A DNA stretch of 64,000 nt, from positions 81,698 to 145,697 of the forward strand of contig CAZVYG010000002.1 in the NCBI GenBank assembly GCA_964631605.1, given 5' to 3'. The position numbers and the translations under genes are program-made. Of this stretch, positions 1 to 9,157 are shown one piece after another. The notes under the pieces were generated by a model. It saw nothing but the letters and a program-made list of their open reading frames with translations. It did not search any database and was not told the DNA's origin. The stretch's first letter is position 1. Every line of letters begins with the position of its first letter. The DNA comes from JARKQH01 sp964631605. Lineage in GTDB: Bacteria > Verrucomicrobiota > Verrucomicrobiia > Limisphaerales > UBA8199.

Positions 1-1155
1 CTCTTAAACGCGGCGCTACACGGGCATGAGCTTCCCCCGGCAGTCGGCTGGTATGCCCGCATGGCAAGTGCTTATCGTGGGAACGATGCGGCGGCCTTCA
101 ACCATGCCCTGGACCAGTATCGCGAATGGCTGGCCAGCCGTCTTCCCCATGCAGTCAGCAAGAGCCGCGCGGAATTCTTCTACAACCAGCTTCAGGCGTT
201 TCTTCACGCCATGATCATTTACCTGGTGGCCTTTGTGTTGGGGTGCTTTTCGTGGTTTAACTGGTCCGAGACGCTCCGGCGGTCCGCTTATTACATTACC
301 ATCCTGGCCTGGCTGGTTCATACGGCTGGCCTCATCTTCCGGATGGCACTGGAAGGGCGCCCGCCCGTGACGAACCTTTACTCTTCAGCGGTGTTTATCG
401 GCTGGGCCGCGGTCGCATTGGGGCTGGTGCTGGAACGCATCTACCGGGATGGCATTGGGGTGGTGACCGCGGCGGCCGTGGGAGCGGTGACCCAGATCAT
501 CGCCCACAACCTGGCGTTGGGCGGCGACACCATGGAAATGCTGCGCGCGGTGCTGGACACCAACTTCTGGCTGGCCACGCATGTCATCACGATCACACTG
601 GGTTACGCAGCCACCTTTGTGGCCGGCTTCCTGGCCATCGTTTACGTGCTGCGCGGGTTGTTGACCACCACGCTAAGCCGGGAGACGGCTCAAGGCCTCG
701 CGCGAATGGTCTATGGCATCGTCTGTTTTGCCACCCTGTTCAGCTTTATTGGCACGGTACTGGGGGGCATCTGGGCGGATCAGTCGTGGGGCCGATTCTG
801 GGGCTGGGACCCGAAGGAGAACGGCGCGCTGATCATCGTGTTGTGGAACGGCATCATCCTCCACGCGCGGTGGGGCGGGCTGATTCGCGAGCGCGGCCTC
901 ATGAATATGGCCATCTTTGGCAACATCGTGACCGCCTTCTCGTGGTTTGGCGTCAACATGCTGGGGGTCGGACTCCACTCTTACGGTTTCATGGACGCGG
1001 CTTTCAAGTGGCTGATGCTTTTCAATGCCTCGCAAATTGGGCTCATTGCCCTGGGCTTGATTCCGCTGCGGCACTGGAGGAGTTTCGCCAGTCAGCGCGG
1101 AAACAGCCTGCCGCCGGGCAGCCCAAAAGCGGCTGCTCAACCGGCGGCGAACTGA
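1..1155 (+). CDS. ccsA: Cytochrome c assembly protein CcsA (5'-partial)
   Basis: This is the C-terminal part of a CcsA/ResC-type haem handling protein of system II cytochrome c maturation. The frame is open from base 1, so the true start lies upstream; the hydrophilic stretch before the first membrane segment suggests a longer protein, possibly a ResB-CcsA fusion. The hallmark WWD signature is visible at codons about 263-273 counted from base 1 (WGRFWGWDPKE), between hydrophobic helices, with histidines in IIAHNL, ATHVI and LHSYG that could be haem-facing. About eight membrane segments are visible, followed by a short polar Pro/Ala tail. It is convergent with the GH51 gene. Family assignment is firm; the full architecture cannot be seen. 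Confidence 0.93.
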   Translation, partial: LLNAALHGHELPPAVGWYARMASAYRGNDAAAFNHALDQYREWLASRLPHAVSKSRAEFFYNQLQAFLHAMIIYLVAFVLGCFSWFNWSETLRRSAYYITILAWLVHTAGLIFRMALEGRPPVTNLYSSAVFIGWAAVALGLVLERIYRDGIGVVTAAAVGAVTQIIAHNLALGGDTMEMLRAVLDTNFWLATHVITITLGYAATFVAGFLAIVYVLRGLLTTTLSRETAQGLARMVYGIVCFATLFSFIGTVLGGIWADQSWGRFWGWDPKENGALIIVLWNGIILHARWGGLIRERGLMNMAIFGNIVTAFSWFGVNMLGVGLHSYGFMDAAFKWLMLFNASQIGLIALGLIPLRHWRSFASQRGNSLPPGSPKAAAQPAAN

Positions 1156-1204
1156 TTCCCGGCTTGCCTGGCCAAGTCCGACGGGCGCTCGGCGCCGGGA
1201 TCTG

Positions 1205-2770
1205 TTACAATTCCAGCATCACGATGGATTTGGCTGGAAGGTTGGCTTCAAACCCTTTTTGAGTTGCCGAGAAGTCTTCAAAGGCGGAGGGCTTGACTGT
1301 TTCCGGTTGAGCGAAAGTATTGTGCGCGTTGATTTCCGGTGCGGTGAGCACCCGGCCCTTCATGGATCCCACCTTGGCTCCCTGCACCTCGCAGGTCAGG
1401 CGCACCGCAGCGGTCGGACTCAGGTTGCACAGGCTGACGTGGACCCTGCCGCTTTTGTCGCGGGAAGCCGAAACGCTGACCTGCGGAATCTTCTGGCCGG
1501 CCAGTTCGTAGTCAGGCCCTTGCAGTTCGGCGGGAACCAGCGTGGCGTCATGATGCGGAACATACATTTCGAACACGTGATAGGTGGGGGTGACCAGCAT
1601 TTTCTCGCGGTCTGTCAGGACCATGGCCTGAAGCACATTGATGGTTTGGGCAATGTTGGCCATTTTCACCCGGTCGCAGTGATTGTTGAAAATGTTAAGC
1701 GTGAGCCCGGCCACGAGCGCATCCCGCAGCGTGTTCTGTTGGTAAAGAAAGCCCGGGTTGGTTCCCGGTTCCACATCGTGCCACATCCCCCACTCGTCCA
1801 CAATCATGCCAACGCGCTTGTCCGGGTCGGCCTTGTCCATGATTTCCCCATGGCGTCTTACCAAATCCTCCATTTTCAGGGCTTCGCGCATCGCGGAATG
1901 CCATTGCGGCTCCTCAAATCGCGTCGCGGAGCCTTTTCGGCCCCAGTTGCCGCTCGGCACCGTGTAAAAGTGCAGGGACAAGCCGTTCATCCGGCGTCCG
2001 ACATCCGCCATCAGCACTTCGGTCCAGCGAAAGTCAAACGCGTTGGCGCCGCAGGCGATTCGATAAATTCGGTTGCCGGCATAGTTTTTCACGAAGGTGT
2101 TGTAGCGCCGGTACTGGTCGGCGTAATACTCGGGCCGCATATTGCCGCCGCAGCCCCAGCTCTCGTTTCCCACGCCGAAATAGGGCAACCGCCAGGGCTT
2201 TTCGCGCCCATTGTTGCGTCGCAGGTTGGCCATGGGCGAATCCGCGTCCGAGGTCATGTACTCGACCCATTCCATCATCTCCTGAACTGAACCACTGCCC
2301 ACGTTGCCGCATACATAGGGGTCGGCCCCAATCTGCTCGCAAAGATCCATGAACTCATGGGTTCCGAAGTGATTGTTCTCCACCACCCCGCCCCAATGGG
2401 TATTGATCATCGCCGGTCGCTGCTGCCGTGGGCCAATCCCATCCTTCCAATGATACTCGTCGGCAAAACAGCCGCCCGGCCATCGCAACACCGGCACTTT
2501 GATCGCTTTCAGGGCCGCCACAACGTCGTTGCGAATCCCGCGCGTGTTGGGAATCGGGCTGTCCTCGCCGACCCATATCCCCTCATAGATGCAACGGCCC
2601 AAGTGCTCGGCAAAATGACCGTAAATGTTGCGGTTGATCTGGTGCCGGGCCTGATCCGCTCGCAGGGTCAACTGGGCCGAGGCCGTAGGCGACGATTCTG
2701 CGGCGGGCGACCCGCTCAATCCAAGAAGGACCAGGGAGCCCGTCAATGAGAGAAGGCATGTTCGATTCAT
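1205..2770 (-). CDS. Secreted GH51-type alpha-L-arabinofuranosidase
   Basis: Glycoside hydrolase expected to release terminal alpha-L-arabinofuranosyl groups from arabinoxylan or arabinan. The 521-residue product begins with a signal peptide (MNRTCLLSLTGSLVLLG to PAAE), so it acts outside the cytoplasm. The (beta/alpha)8 domain carries the GH51 acid/base Glu in GVGNESWGC (E203) and the nucleophile in VDEWGMW (E326); LRWPGGCFADEYHW near residue 95 is a typical substrate-site motif. A C-terminal beta-sandwich follows. I chose the ATG at 2770 because it begins the signal peptide. Upstream, TTGCAC at 2805-2800, 17 bases and TCAACT at 2782-2777 (minus strand) could be a promoter placing transcription start at the ATG. 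Alternative: arabinan-specific endo activity is less likely. Confidence 0.93.
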   Translation of the reverse strand: MNRTCLLSLTGSLVLLGLSGSPAAESSPTASAQLTLRADQARHQINRNIYGHFAEHLGRCIYEGIWVGEDSPIPNTRGIRNDVVAALKAIKVPVLRWPGGCFADEYHWKDGIGPRQQRPAMINTHWGGVVENNHFGTHEFMDLCEQIGADPYVCGNVGSGSVQEMMEWVEYMTSDADSPMANLRRNNGREKPWRLPYFGVGNESWGCGGNMRPEYYADQYRRYNTFVKNYAGNRIYRIACGANAFDFRWTEVLMADVGRRMNGLSLHFYTVPSGNWGRKGSATRFEEPQWHSAMREALKMEDLVRRHGEIMDKADPDKRVGMIVDEWGMWHDVEPGTNPGFLYQQNTLRDALVAGLTLNIFNNHCDRVKMANIAQTINVLQAMVLTDREKMLVTPTYHVFEMYVPHHDATLVPAELQGPDYELAGQKIPQVSVSASRDKSGRVHVSLCNLSPTAAVRLTCEVQGAKVGSMKGRVLTAPEINAHNTFAQPETVKPSAFEDFSATQKGFEANLPAKSIVMLEL

Positions 2771-2872
2771 GGAGACAGTTGACCCAAAGCGACCGTTCCG
2801 TGCAAGCATAATTTAGCTTTGTTTAGTAATTCATCCCCAGCCCGCCTCCCAGCGCCAGGAACCGGGCCGGCA

Positions 2873-4441
2873 TCAACCGAAAACGATGCCTTGGGCCAGT
2901 GGCAGGTCCTTGGAATAATTGATCGTGACTGTCTGCCGCCGCATGTAGGCTTTCCAGGCATCGCTGCCGCTCTCGCGTCCTCCCCCGGTGTCCTTTTCCC
3001 CGCCGAAAGCGCCGCCGATTTCGGCGCCACTGGTTCCCAAATTGACGTTGGCGATGCCACAATCGCTGCCACGAGCCGAGAGGAACTGTTCGGCCTCGCG
3101 CAGGTCGTTGGTAAAGATGGCCGAACTCAGCCCCTGGGGGACTTCATTATGCCAGGCCAGCGCCTCATCCAAAGTCTCGTAAGGGATGAGATACAGGACC
3201 GGCGCAAAGGTTTCTTCGTGAACGATTTTGAGGTCGTGTCGCGCGGCCGCGATACACGGCCGGACATAACGGCCGCCGGGATAGAGCGGCCCTCGCAACG
3301 GTTCACCTCCATAGAGCACCCGGCCGCCCTGGGCTTCGAGGGTGCGGAGGGCAGCCTGCATTTCGTCAACGGCCCGGCGGTTGATCAGGGGACCCATGAG
3401 CACGCCGGGCTCGAGCGGGTTGCCGATCTTGACTTGCTGGTAAGCGGCCAGCAGGCGGCGAAGGAGTTCCTCGCGAACCTGCTCCTGCACCAGCAGGCGG
3501 CGGGTGGTGGTGCAGCGTTGGCCTGCCGTGCCGACGGCCCCGAACAGAATCGCGCGCACGGCCAGGTCCAAATCCGCGCTGGGCGTCACGATCACGGCGT
3601 TATTACCGCCTAATTCAAGCAGCGAGCGCCCCAACCGCCGGGCCACGGCCTCGCTGACATGCCTTCCCATGCGGGTCGAACCGGTGGCGGAAACCAGCGC
3701 GATGCGGCGGTCGTTAATGAGGCGTTCGCCCACCGTCGCCCCATCTCCAATTGCAAGGCTGAAAACTGCCGGGTCAACCTGATTTTGGCGGCAGACGCGC
3801 TCAGCGATGCGAATCGTCGCCAGGGCGGTTAACGGCGTCTGACTCGACGGTTTCCAGACGGTGGCATCACCGCAGACAATCGCGATCGCGCTATTCCAAG
3901 CCCAAACCGCCACCGGAAAATTAAACGCAGTCATGATGCCAACTATACCCACCGGGTGCCATTGCTCCAGCATCCGGTGCCGCGGCCGTTCCGAGGCAAT
4001 CGTGAGGCCATACAACTGCCGAGACAGTCCCACGGCGAAATCGCAGATATCAATCATCTCCTGCACTTCCCCAAGCCCTTCGGCGACGATTTTTCCAGTC
4101 TCAAGCGAAACCAGCCGGCCCAGGTCTTCCCTGGCCTCCCGCAAAGCGTGTCCCAACTGTCGAATCACCTCGCCTCGGCGCGGGGCGGGAACCTCCTGCC
4201 AGGCCCGAAAGGCCGGCACGACCCGCTCCATCACTTTTTCATAATCATTCGGCGTCGCGGTTCGTACCGCTGCCAATTTCCGTCCGTCAATCGGCGAAAT
4301 GCTTGGCAGCAGCTTTCCCGCGCCGAGCCATTCGCCGCAGAAGGCCCCGTGGTTGTCAGGCTTCAGTCCCAGCCGTGCGAGGGTCCGCGCCGCCACAGCC
4401 TGGGTCGAGGATGACCGTGATTTCGATTTGGGTTTGTGCAT
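2873..4441 (-). CDS. Aldehyde dehydrogenase, ALDH7-like (piperideine-6-carboxylate dehydrogenase)
   Basis: NAD(P)-dependent aldehyde dehydrogenase of 522 residues. It is probably the enzyme that oxidises alpha-aminoadipate semialdehyde (in equilibrium with piperideine-6-carboxylate) to 2-aminoadipate. The catalytic Cys is in GTAGQRCTTTRR (C310) and the general-base Glu in LLELGGNN (E276). The GQRCTTTRRL context and the tail lacking a signal peptide fit the ALDH7/AmaB/Pcd group. The gene starts 22 bp after lysine 6-transaminase, which makes exactly this substrate, so the two form a lysine-degradation operon. Substrate assignment rests on this linkage and on motif resemblance. Confidence 0.88.
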   Translation of the reverse strand: MHKPKSKSRSSSTQAVAARTLARLGLKPDNHGAFCGEWLGAGKLLPSISPIDGRKLAAVRTATPNDYEKVMERVVPAFRAWQEVPAPRRGEVIRQLGHALREAREDLGRLVSLETGKIVAEGLGEVQEMIDICDFAVGLSRQLYGLTIASERPRHRMLEQWHPVGIVGIMTAFNFPVAVWAWNSAIAIVCGDATVWKPSSQTPLTALATIRIAERVCRQNQVDPAVFSLAIGDGATVGERLINDRRIALVSATGSTRMGRHVSEAVARRLGRSLLELGGNNAVIVTPSADLDLAVRAILFGAVGTAGQRCTTTRRLLVQEQVREELLRRLLAAYQQVKIGNPLEPGVLMGPLINRRAVDEMQAALRTLEAQGGRVLYGGEPLRGPLYPGGRYVRPCIAAARHDLKIVHEETFAPVLYLIPYETLDEALAWHNEVPQGLSSAIFTNDLREAEQFLSARGSDCGIANVNLGTSGAEIGGAFGGEKDTGGGRESGSDAWKAYMRRQTVTINYSKDLPLAQGIVFG

Positions 4442-4463
4442 AACAACTCTCCGGTTCAGGCTT

Positions 4464-5840
4464 TCATGGGCGGCTCAACCGCGCGCACAAGCGGTCCAAA
4501 ATCTCCAGAGCCGATCGGACGACGTCGGGTTTGATGTCCAACACCGGCCGCAAGCGGATGGATCGCTCGCCGGAGCGCACGACCAACAGCCCGAAGTCGT
4601 AGGCTCCTTTCCAAAATGCGTCGCGGACCGCCGCGTTCGGCAAATCAAAGCCGATCATCAAGCCGCGGCCGCGAACCGCGCTCAGCAGCGGGTATTGGCG
4701 CGCCAGTTCCTCCAGCCCGCTGACCAGGGCCGCCCCCTGCACGGCCGCATTCTCGACCAGCCGCTCCTGTTCGATGACCCGCAGGTAGTGCGTCGAGCGG
4801 ACGTAATCCGTGAAGTTGCCTCCCCACGTGGAACTGATCCGCCCCGGCAAACGAAAACAGTTGTCTTGAACCTCGTCCAGCCGCGGCCCGGCCATAACTC
4901 CGCAGACCTGCGATTTTTTGCCAAAAGCCAGCAGGTCCGGCAGCACGCCGAAATGCTCGCAACACCAATTCTTTCCGGTAATTCCCATGCCCGACTGCAC
5001 CTCGTCGTAAATAAGCAGAATCTCATTCTCATCGCCTATTCGTCGCAGGGTTTGCAGAAACTCGCCCCGGAAGTGGTTGTCCCCGCCTTCGCCCTGGATC
5101 GGCTCGATAATGATTGCCGCAATATCGTGGGTTTTCCGGCTTAAAACCTCCTGAATCTGCGCTTCTGCCTGCCGCTCTTTTTCCAGGACGGCGCGGAGCC
5201 GTTCGGCAGGCGGGAGCGAAAAGTCCAGAGCCGGGGCGAGAATTCGCGGCCAGGGAAACTTGGGGAAGTAGGCAATCTTGCGAGGGTCGGTGTTGGTCAG
5301 GCTCAACGTGTAACCGCTTCGCCCATGGAACGCTCGCTCAAAGTGGATGATCTCGGTTCCGCGCTCGCCGCGTCCCGCAGCGAGATTTTTGCGCACTTTC
5401 CAGTCCATCGCGGCTTTGAGCGCGTTCTCCACGGCCAACGCCCCCCCTTCGATGAAGAAATACCGCTCCAGCGGCGGAAGCCCCATCACCCGGCTGAAGG
5501 TTCTAACAAACTCCGCATATTGAACCGTATAAACATCCGCGTTGGCCACCTTAACCCGCGCGGCCAACTCCAAATCCGCCCGGACCTCCGGCAGCTCAAA
5601 GTGCGGGTGATTGAAGCCGATCGGCTGCGAGGCATAAAACCCGTAAAAGTCCAGGAATTCGCGGCCGGTGACCGCGTCCACAAAAACAGACCCGTGGCTC
5701 GCTTTGGGGTCAAACACCAGCTTGAAACCGTCCAGAAGAATGTGGCGTTCCAGTTCCGGCAGGACGGATTGCGGCCGCATCGGGGTCTCGCTCGAGCGCT
5801 CCGAGCTCCGCCGCGCCGTGCCTCTGGTCTTGCTTTGCAT
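4464..5840 (-). CDS. lat: L-lysine 6-transaminase
   Basis: PLP-dependent class III aminotransferase of 458 residues that moves the epsilon-amino group of lysine to 2-oxoglutarate, giving 2-aminoadipate semialdehyde. The Lat-type motifs are FYGFYASQPIGFNHP near the N-terminus, FIEGGALAVENALKAA, YDEVQSGMGITGK, and the PLP-binding Lys in LLAFGKKSQVCG (K308 or K309). The QVCG and STWGGNFTDYVRS stretches separate Lat from ornithine or GABA transaminases. The ATG at 5840 is used; a second Met at 5780 would remove a Ser/Arg-rich leader and match other Lat proteins better. It is first in a two-gene operon with the ALDH and divergent from the Gfo/Idh gene. Confidence 0.9.
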   Translation of the reverse strand: MQSKTRGTARRSSERSSETPMRPQSVLPELERHILLDGFKLVFDPKASHGSVFVDAVTGREFLDFYGFYASQPIGFNHPHFELPEVRADLELAARVKVANADVYTVQYAEFVRTFSRVMGLPPLERYFFIEGGALAVENALKAAMDWKVRKNLAAGRGERGTEIIHFERAFHGRSGYTLSLTNTDPRKIAYFPKFPWPRILAPALDFSLPPAERLRAVLEKERQAEAQIQEVLSRKTHDIAAIIIEPIQGEGGDNHFRGEFLQTLRRIGDENEILLIYDEVQSGMGITGKNWCCEHFGVLPDLLAFGKKSQVCGVMAGPRLDEVQDNCFRLPGRISSTWGGNFTDYVRSTHYLRVIEQERLVENAAVQGAALVSGLEELARQYPLLSAVRGRGLMIGFDLPNAAVRDAFWKGAYDFGLLVVRSGERSIRLRPVLDIKPDVVRSALEILDRLCARLSRP

Positions 5841-5963
5841 GGCGTCCTGGGTTTGCGTGGGAGTTTAGCGTTGCTCCACGATCATTTCAAGAAGATTACG
5901 TCAATGAATTTCATTTCGTTTGCGCCCGCCGCTCCGCTCCTTATACTCGGTCGCATTGTTTTT

Positions 5964-6944
5964 ATGCGCTCCGCAATAGTTACGACTCAATCGGTTGTTC
6001 TGGCGGCCGCCCTCGGCGCGGCCACCGCAGCCTTCGCCGCCGATCTTCGCATCGGCATCATCGGTTGCGACACCTCCCACGCCACCGCCTTCACCGAGAC
6101 GCTGAACAATCCCAATGCAAAAAACCACGTCCCCGGAGGGAAGGTCGTGGCGGCGTTCAAAGGCGGCAGCGCCGACATCCCGGACAGCATCGCGCGAGTG
6201 GACGGCTACGCCAAAACCCTCCAGGAGAAGTTCGGCGTCAAGTTCTATGACTCGATCGAGGATCTGGTCAAGAACGTGGATGTGGTGTTGCTCGAGAGCG
6301 TTAACGGCCGGCCCCACCTCGAGCAGGTCAAACCCGTGCTCAAGGCGGGCAAAACCGTCTTCATTGACAAGCCCATGGCCGGCTCGCTGCGCGACGTGCT
6401 GGAAATCTTCCGGCTGGCCAAGGAAGCGAAGGTGCCGGTGTTCAGTTCCTCCGCGCTGCGGTTTGCGCGCAACACGCAGGAGGTGAAAAGCGGCTCGATC
6501 GGCAAGGTTGGTTACGCCGAAACCTACGGGCCCTGCTCCATCGAACCGCACCACCCGGACCTTTTCTGGTATGGTGTCCACGGCGTTGAGGCGCTTTTCA
6601 CCGTGATGGGCCCCGGCTGCGAGTCCGTGCAACGCGGCGTGACCAAGGACGGCAAAATCGAGGTTATTGGTCTCTGGCCCGGCGGTCGCAAAGGCATCTA
6701 CCGCGAAGACCCCAAGTTTCATGGCCTCGCCAAGGGCGAGAAGGGCCAGGCCGCCATCGGCGCCTTCGACGGCTACGCGCCGCTGTTGGTGGAAATCATG
6801 AAGTTTTTCAAGACCGGCCAGCCGCCCGTTTCGGCCGAGGAGACGATTGAGATTTTCGCCTTCATGGAGGCCGCCGATGCCAGCAAAGCTCGAGACGGAC
6901 AGCCCGTGAAGCTGTCGGAAATAATCCGGAAAGCGCAACCCTAG
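5964..6944 (+). CDS. Exported Gfo/Idh/MocA family oxidoreductase
   Basis: Predicted NAD(P)-binding oxidoreductase of 326 residues with an N-terminal Sec-type signal (MRSAIVTTQSVVLAAALGAA to AFAA). The Rossmann fold starts directly after it (LRIGIIGCDTSHATAF), and the Gfo/Idh/MocA motif is FIDKPMAGS, whose Lys-Pro pair normally contacts cofactor and substrate. The C-terminal alpha/beta domain is short, and the second half holds HHPDLFWYGVHGVEALF. The ATG at 5964 is preferred because it opens the signal peptide; upstream in-frame codons overlap the divergent lat gene. An exported NAD(P) enzyme is odd unless the cofactor is bound before export. The substrate is unknown, probably a sugar derivative. 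Confidence 0.85.
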   Translation: MRSAIVTTQSVVLAAALGAATAAFAADLRIGIIGCDTSHATAFTETLNNPNAKNHVPGGKVVAAFKGGSADIPDSIARVDGYAKTLQEKFGVKFYDSIEDLVKNVDVVLLESVNGRPHLEQVKPVLKAGKTVFIDKPMAGSLRDVLEIFRLAKEAKVPVFSSSALRFARNTQEVKSGSIGKVGYAETYGPCSIEPHHPDLFWYGVHGVEALFTVMGPGCESVQRGVTKDGKIEVIGLWPGGRKGIYREDPKFHGLAKGEKGQAAIGAFDGYAPLLVEIMKFFKTGQPPVSAEETIEIFAFMEAADASKARDGQPVKLSEIIRKAQP

Positions 6945-6975
6945 TCCGGCTGCCGACCGTCTGTCTGAAGCTGCC

Positions 6976-7968
6976 ATGAAAATCTCCATCGCTCAGTTTG
7001 GTCTCGGCCCCATCGGTTTGGAAACCCTGCGGCTGGCGGCCACAAAACCGTGGGCACGCATCATCGGCGCGATTGATATTGACCCGGCCAAAATCGGCCA
7101 GGACCTGGGCGGACTGGCGCGATGCCCGAGCCTCAAAGGCCGCAAGGTTTACGGATCATTGCGCGAATTGCTTGCGCACGGGAAACCGGATCTGATTTTT
7201 CACACGGCCGTATCCAAACTCAAGGATGCCTGCGCCCAGATTGAACCCCTGGCCCGGCAGGGCATCAGTGTGGTTTCCTCGTGCGAAGAATTGCTTTTCC
7301 CGCGGCTCCGCGAGCCTCGCCGCGCAGCGCGTCTGGATGCCGTGTGCCGGCGGAACCAGGCGCGCGTAGTGGCTACCGGCGTGAACCCGGGCTTTGTGAT
7401 GGACCTTCTGCCGGTTTGCCTGACGGGAGTCTGCCGCGAAGTGCGCGCCATCCACGTGCAACGGGTGGTCAACGCTTCGACCCGGCGCGGTCCGCTCCAG
7501 AAGAAAATCGGCAGCGGCCTCGCGCCGCGGGAGTTCCGCCGGCTGTTTCGGGCGGGGAAGGCGGGCCACGCCGGCCTGCAGGAATCGGCTGCGCTGCTCG
7601 CGCATTGTCTGGGTTGGAAACCTGAAACGATCACCGAGACGGGGGATGCCGTGGTCGCGGACCATGACATCAAGACGCAGCATGTCACGGTTCGCAAAGG
7701 TGAGACCTGCGGATTGCACCAGCACGCCAGGGTGAAAGTGAACGGCAAGGTCTGCCTCACGCTCGACTTGAAGATGTACCTCGACGCGCCCAACCCCCAC
7801 GACGCCATCCAAGTCGAAGGCGACCCTGGTCTGGACGTAGTGATTCAAGGCGGTGTGGCGGGCGACCAGGCCACAGTGGCTGCCCTGGTCAACACCGCGC
7901 CCCGGCTGTTGCAGGCCCGGCCCGGCCTGCTTCTGGTTACCGATCTGCCCGTGCCCGCCATCGCCTGA
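6976..7968 (+). CDS. DapB-like / 2,4-diaminopentanoate dehydrogenase-like oxidoreductase
   Basis: Cytoplasmic protein of 330 residues with an N-terminal Rossmann fold (QFGLGPIGLETLRLAA) and acidic ADP-ribose contact (AIDIDPAKIG). The middle reads VATGVNPGFVMDLLP and RVVNASTRRGPLQKKIGSG, a pattern seen in dihydrodipicolinate reductase-like proteins related to 2,4-diaminopentanoate dehydrogenase. It therefore probably reduces an imine or oxidises an amino group with NAD(P), but the substrate cannot be read from sequence. It lies 31 bp downstream of the Gfo/Idh gene in the same direction and may share its transcript. The nearby lysine-degradation pair makes an amino-acid substrate worth considering, although those genes are divergent. 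Confidence 0.72.
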   Translation: MKISIAQFGLGPIGLETLRLAATKPWARIIGAIDIDPAKIGQDLGGLARCPSLKGRKVYGSLRELLAHGKPDLIFHTAVSKLKDACAQIEPLARQGISVVSSCEELLFPRLREPRRAARLDAVCRRNQARVVATGVNPGFVMDLLPVCLTGVCREVRAIHVQRVVNASTRRGPLQKKIGSGLAPREFRRLFRAGKAGHAGLQESAALLAHCLGWKPETITETGDAVVADHDIKTQHVTVRKGETCGLHQHARVKVNGKVCLTLDLKMYLDAPNPHDAIQVEGDPGLDVVIQGGVAGDQATVAALVNTAPRLLQARPGLLLVTDLPVPAIA

Positions 7969-8007
7969 GCGCCACCAGCAGTGGCGCCGGAAGTTGGTGG
8001 CTGCGCC

Positions 8008-8037
8008 TTGTGTGAAATTCAGGTCGGATCGTATAAT
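8008..8037 (+). promoter_or_regulatory. Sigma70-like promoter of dusB
   Basis: TTGTGT at 8008-8013, an 18-base spacer and a perfect TATAAT at 8032-8037. The end of the -10 box is 7 bases before the ATG at 8045, so the predicted transcript starts at or next to the start codon. The ATG at 8036 lies inside the -10 box, which argues against it as the start. Confidence 0.6.
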
Positions 8038-8044
8038 GGCGGGG

Positions 8045-9148
8045 ATGCATTTAGGGTCGTTGACGTTGTCGTCCAACCTGTTTCTCTCGCCGCTGGCGGG
8101 TTACACCAACCTGCCCTTCCGGCTGACGGTGCGCGAGTTGGGGGGGCTGGGCTTGGCGACAACGGACTTGGTTAATGCCCGGTCGTTGCTCGAGAAGAAA
8201 ACCAAGGCTCTAAAGCTCGTCGAAACGGCGCCGGGCGACCAGCCGCTTGCCGTTCAGTTGTTTGGGGCCGTACCCGAGGAGATGCGCGATGCCGCGCAAA
8301 TTGTTGAAGCGCTCGACATGGCCGCGGTGGACGTGAACATGGGGTGCCCGGTGCGCAAGGTGTGCCAGGTGGGCGGCGGCTCGGCGATGATGACGCAGTT
8401 GCAGAAGACCGCCCGGCTGGTGCAAGCGATGGTTGAGGCGGTCCGAATTCCCGTGACGGCAAAAATGCGGCTGGGCTGGGACGATGCGAATCTCACCGCG
8501 CCCGATCTGGCGCGAGCACTCGAGGACGCGGGCGTGGCGGCGGTGTTTGTCCACGGGCGGACTCGCGCACAGGGGTTTGGCGGGCGGGTGAACCTGGCCG
8601 GGATTCGGGCGGTGGTTCAGGCGGTGCGGCGCATCCCGGTGATCGGCAATGGCGACGTGACGACGCCGGAGGCGGCTCGGCGGATGCTTGAAGAAACCGG
8701 TTGCACGGGGGTCAGTATCGGGCGCGGGGCGTTTTACAATCCATGGATTTTCTCGCACACTGCCCGCTACCTTGCCACGGGTGAGGCGCCGCCCGAACCG
8801 GGTTTTGAGGAGCGGGTGCGCGTGATGTGCCGGCATTTGGATCGGATGATTGAAGTTTTCGGAGAGGAACAGGGTTGCCGGATGTTTCGAAAGGTGGCGC
8901 CGTGGTATGCCAAACGGTTCGGGCCGGCCAGCGAGTTCAATAAGCGCGTGGTGCTGCTGGCAAGCCGGGTGCAGTTCGATGAAATCCTTGCCGCCTACCG
9001 GCAGTGGCGGGCGCAGTTTCTCGACGAAAACGGTGAGCTCAGGCCTCGGTTTCGGCCGCTGCCGCTGACCGCCTCGTTTATGCATCCGGCTGACTCACCC
9101 GCCGGTCAGACCCTTCGCGTTCCCAAAGGCCCGGTCGAGCTTTGGTGA
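8045..9148 (+). CDS. dusB: tRNA-dihydrouridine synthase (DusB-like)
   Basis: FMN-dependent TIM-barrel enzyme of 367 residues that reduces uridines in the tRNA D-loop with NAD(P)H. Motifs are LSPLAGYTNLPFR at the N-terminus, VDVNMGCPVRKV with the catalytic Cys, VTAKMRLGWDD, VFVHGRTRAQGF and the FMN-phosphate segment VIGNGDVTTPE followed by GVSIGRGAFYNPWIF. The helical C-terminal domain follows, with a Pro-rich tail. I prefer ATG 8045 over 8036 because a TATAAT box covers 8032-8037; the resulting mRNA would be leaderless. The fold is certain; which uridine is modified is not. Confidence 0.93.
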   Translation: MHLGSLTLSSNLFLSPLAGYTNLPFRLTVRELGGLGLATTDLVNARSLLEKKTKALKLVETAPGDQPLAVQLFGAVPEEMRDAAQIVEALDMAAVDVNMGCPVRKVCQVGGGSAMMTQLQKTARLVQAMVEAVRIPVTAKMRLGWDDANLTAPDLARALEDAGVAAVFVHGRTRAQGFGGRVNLAGIRAVVQAVRRIPVIGNGDVTTPEAARRMLEETGCTGVSIGRGAFYNPWIFSHTARYLATGEAPPEPGFEERVRVMCRHLDRMIEVFGEEQGCRMFRKVAPWYAKRFGPASEFNKRVVLLASRVQFDEILAAYRQWRAQFLDENGELRPRFRPLPLTASFMHPADSPAGQTLRVPKGPVELW

Positions 9149-9157
9149 ATCCACGGC

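Noticed and set aside
5325..5963. N-terminal extension of the Gfo/Idh gene
   Set aside because: The upstream frame lies over the lat gene on the opposite strand and shows no homology; the signal peptide starts at 5964.
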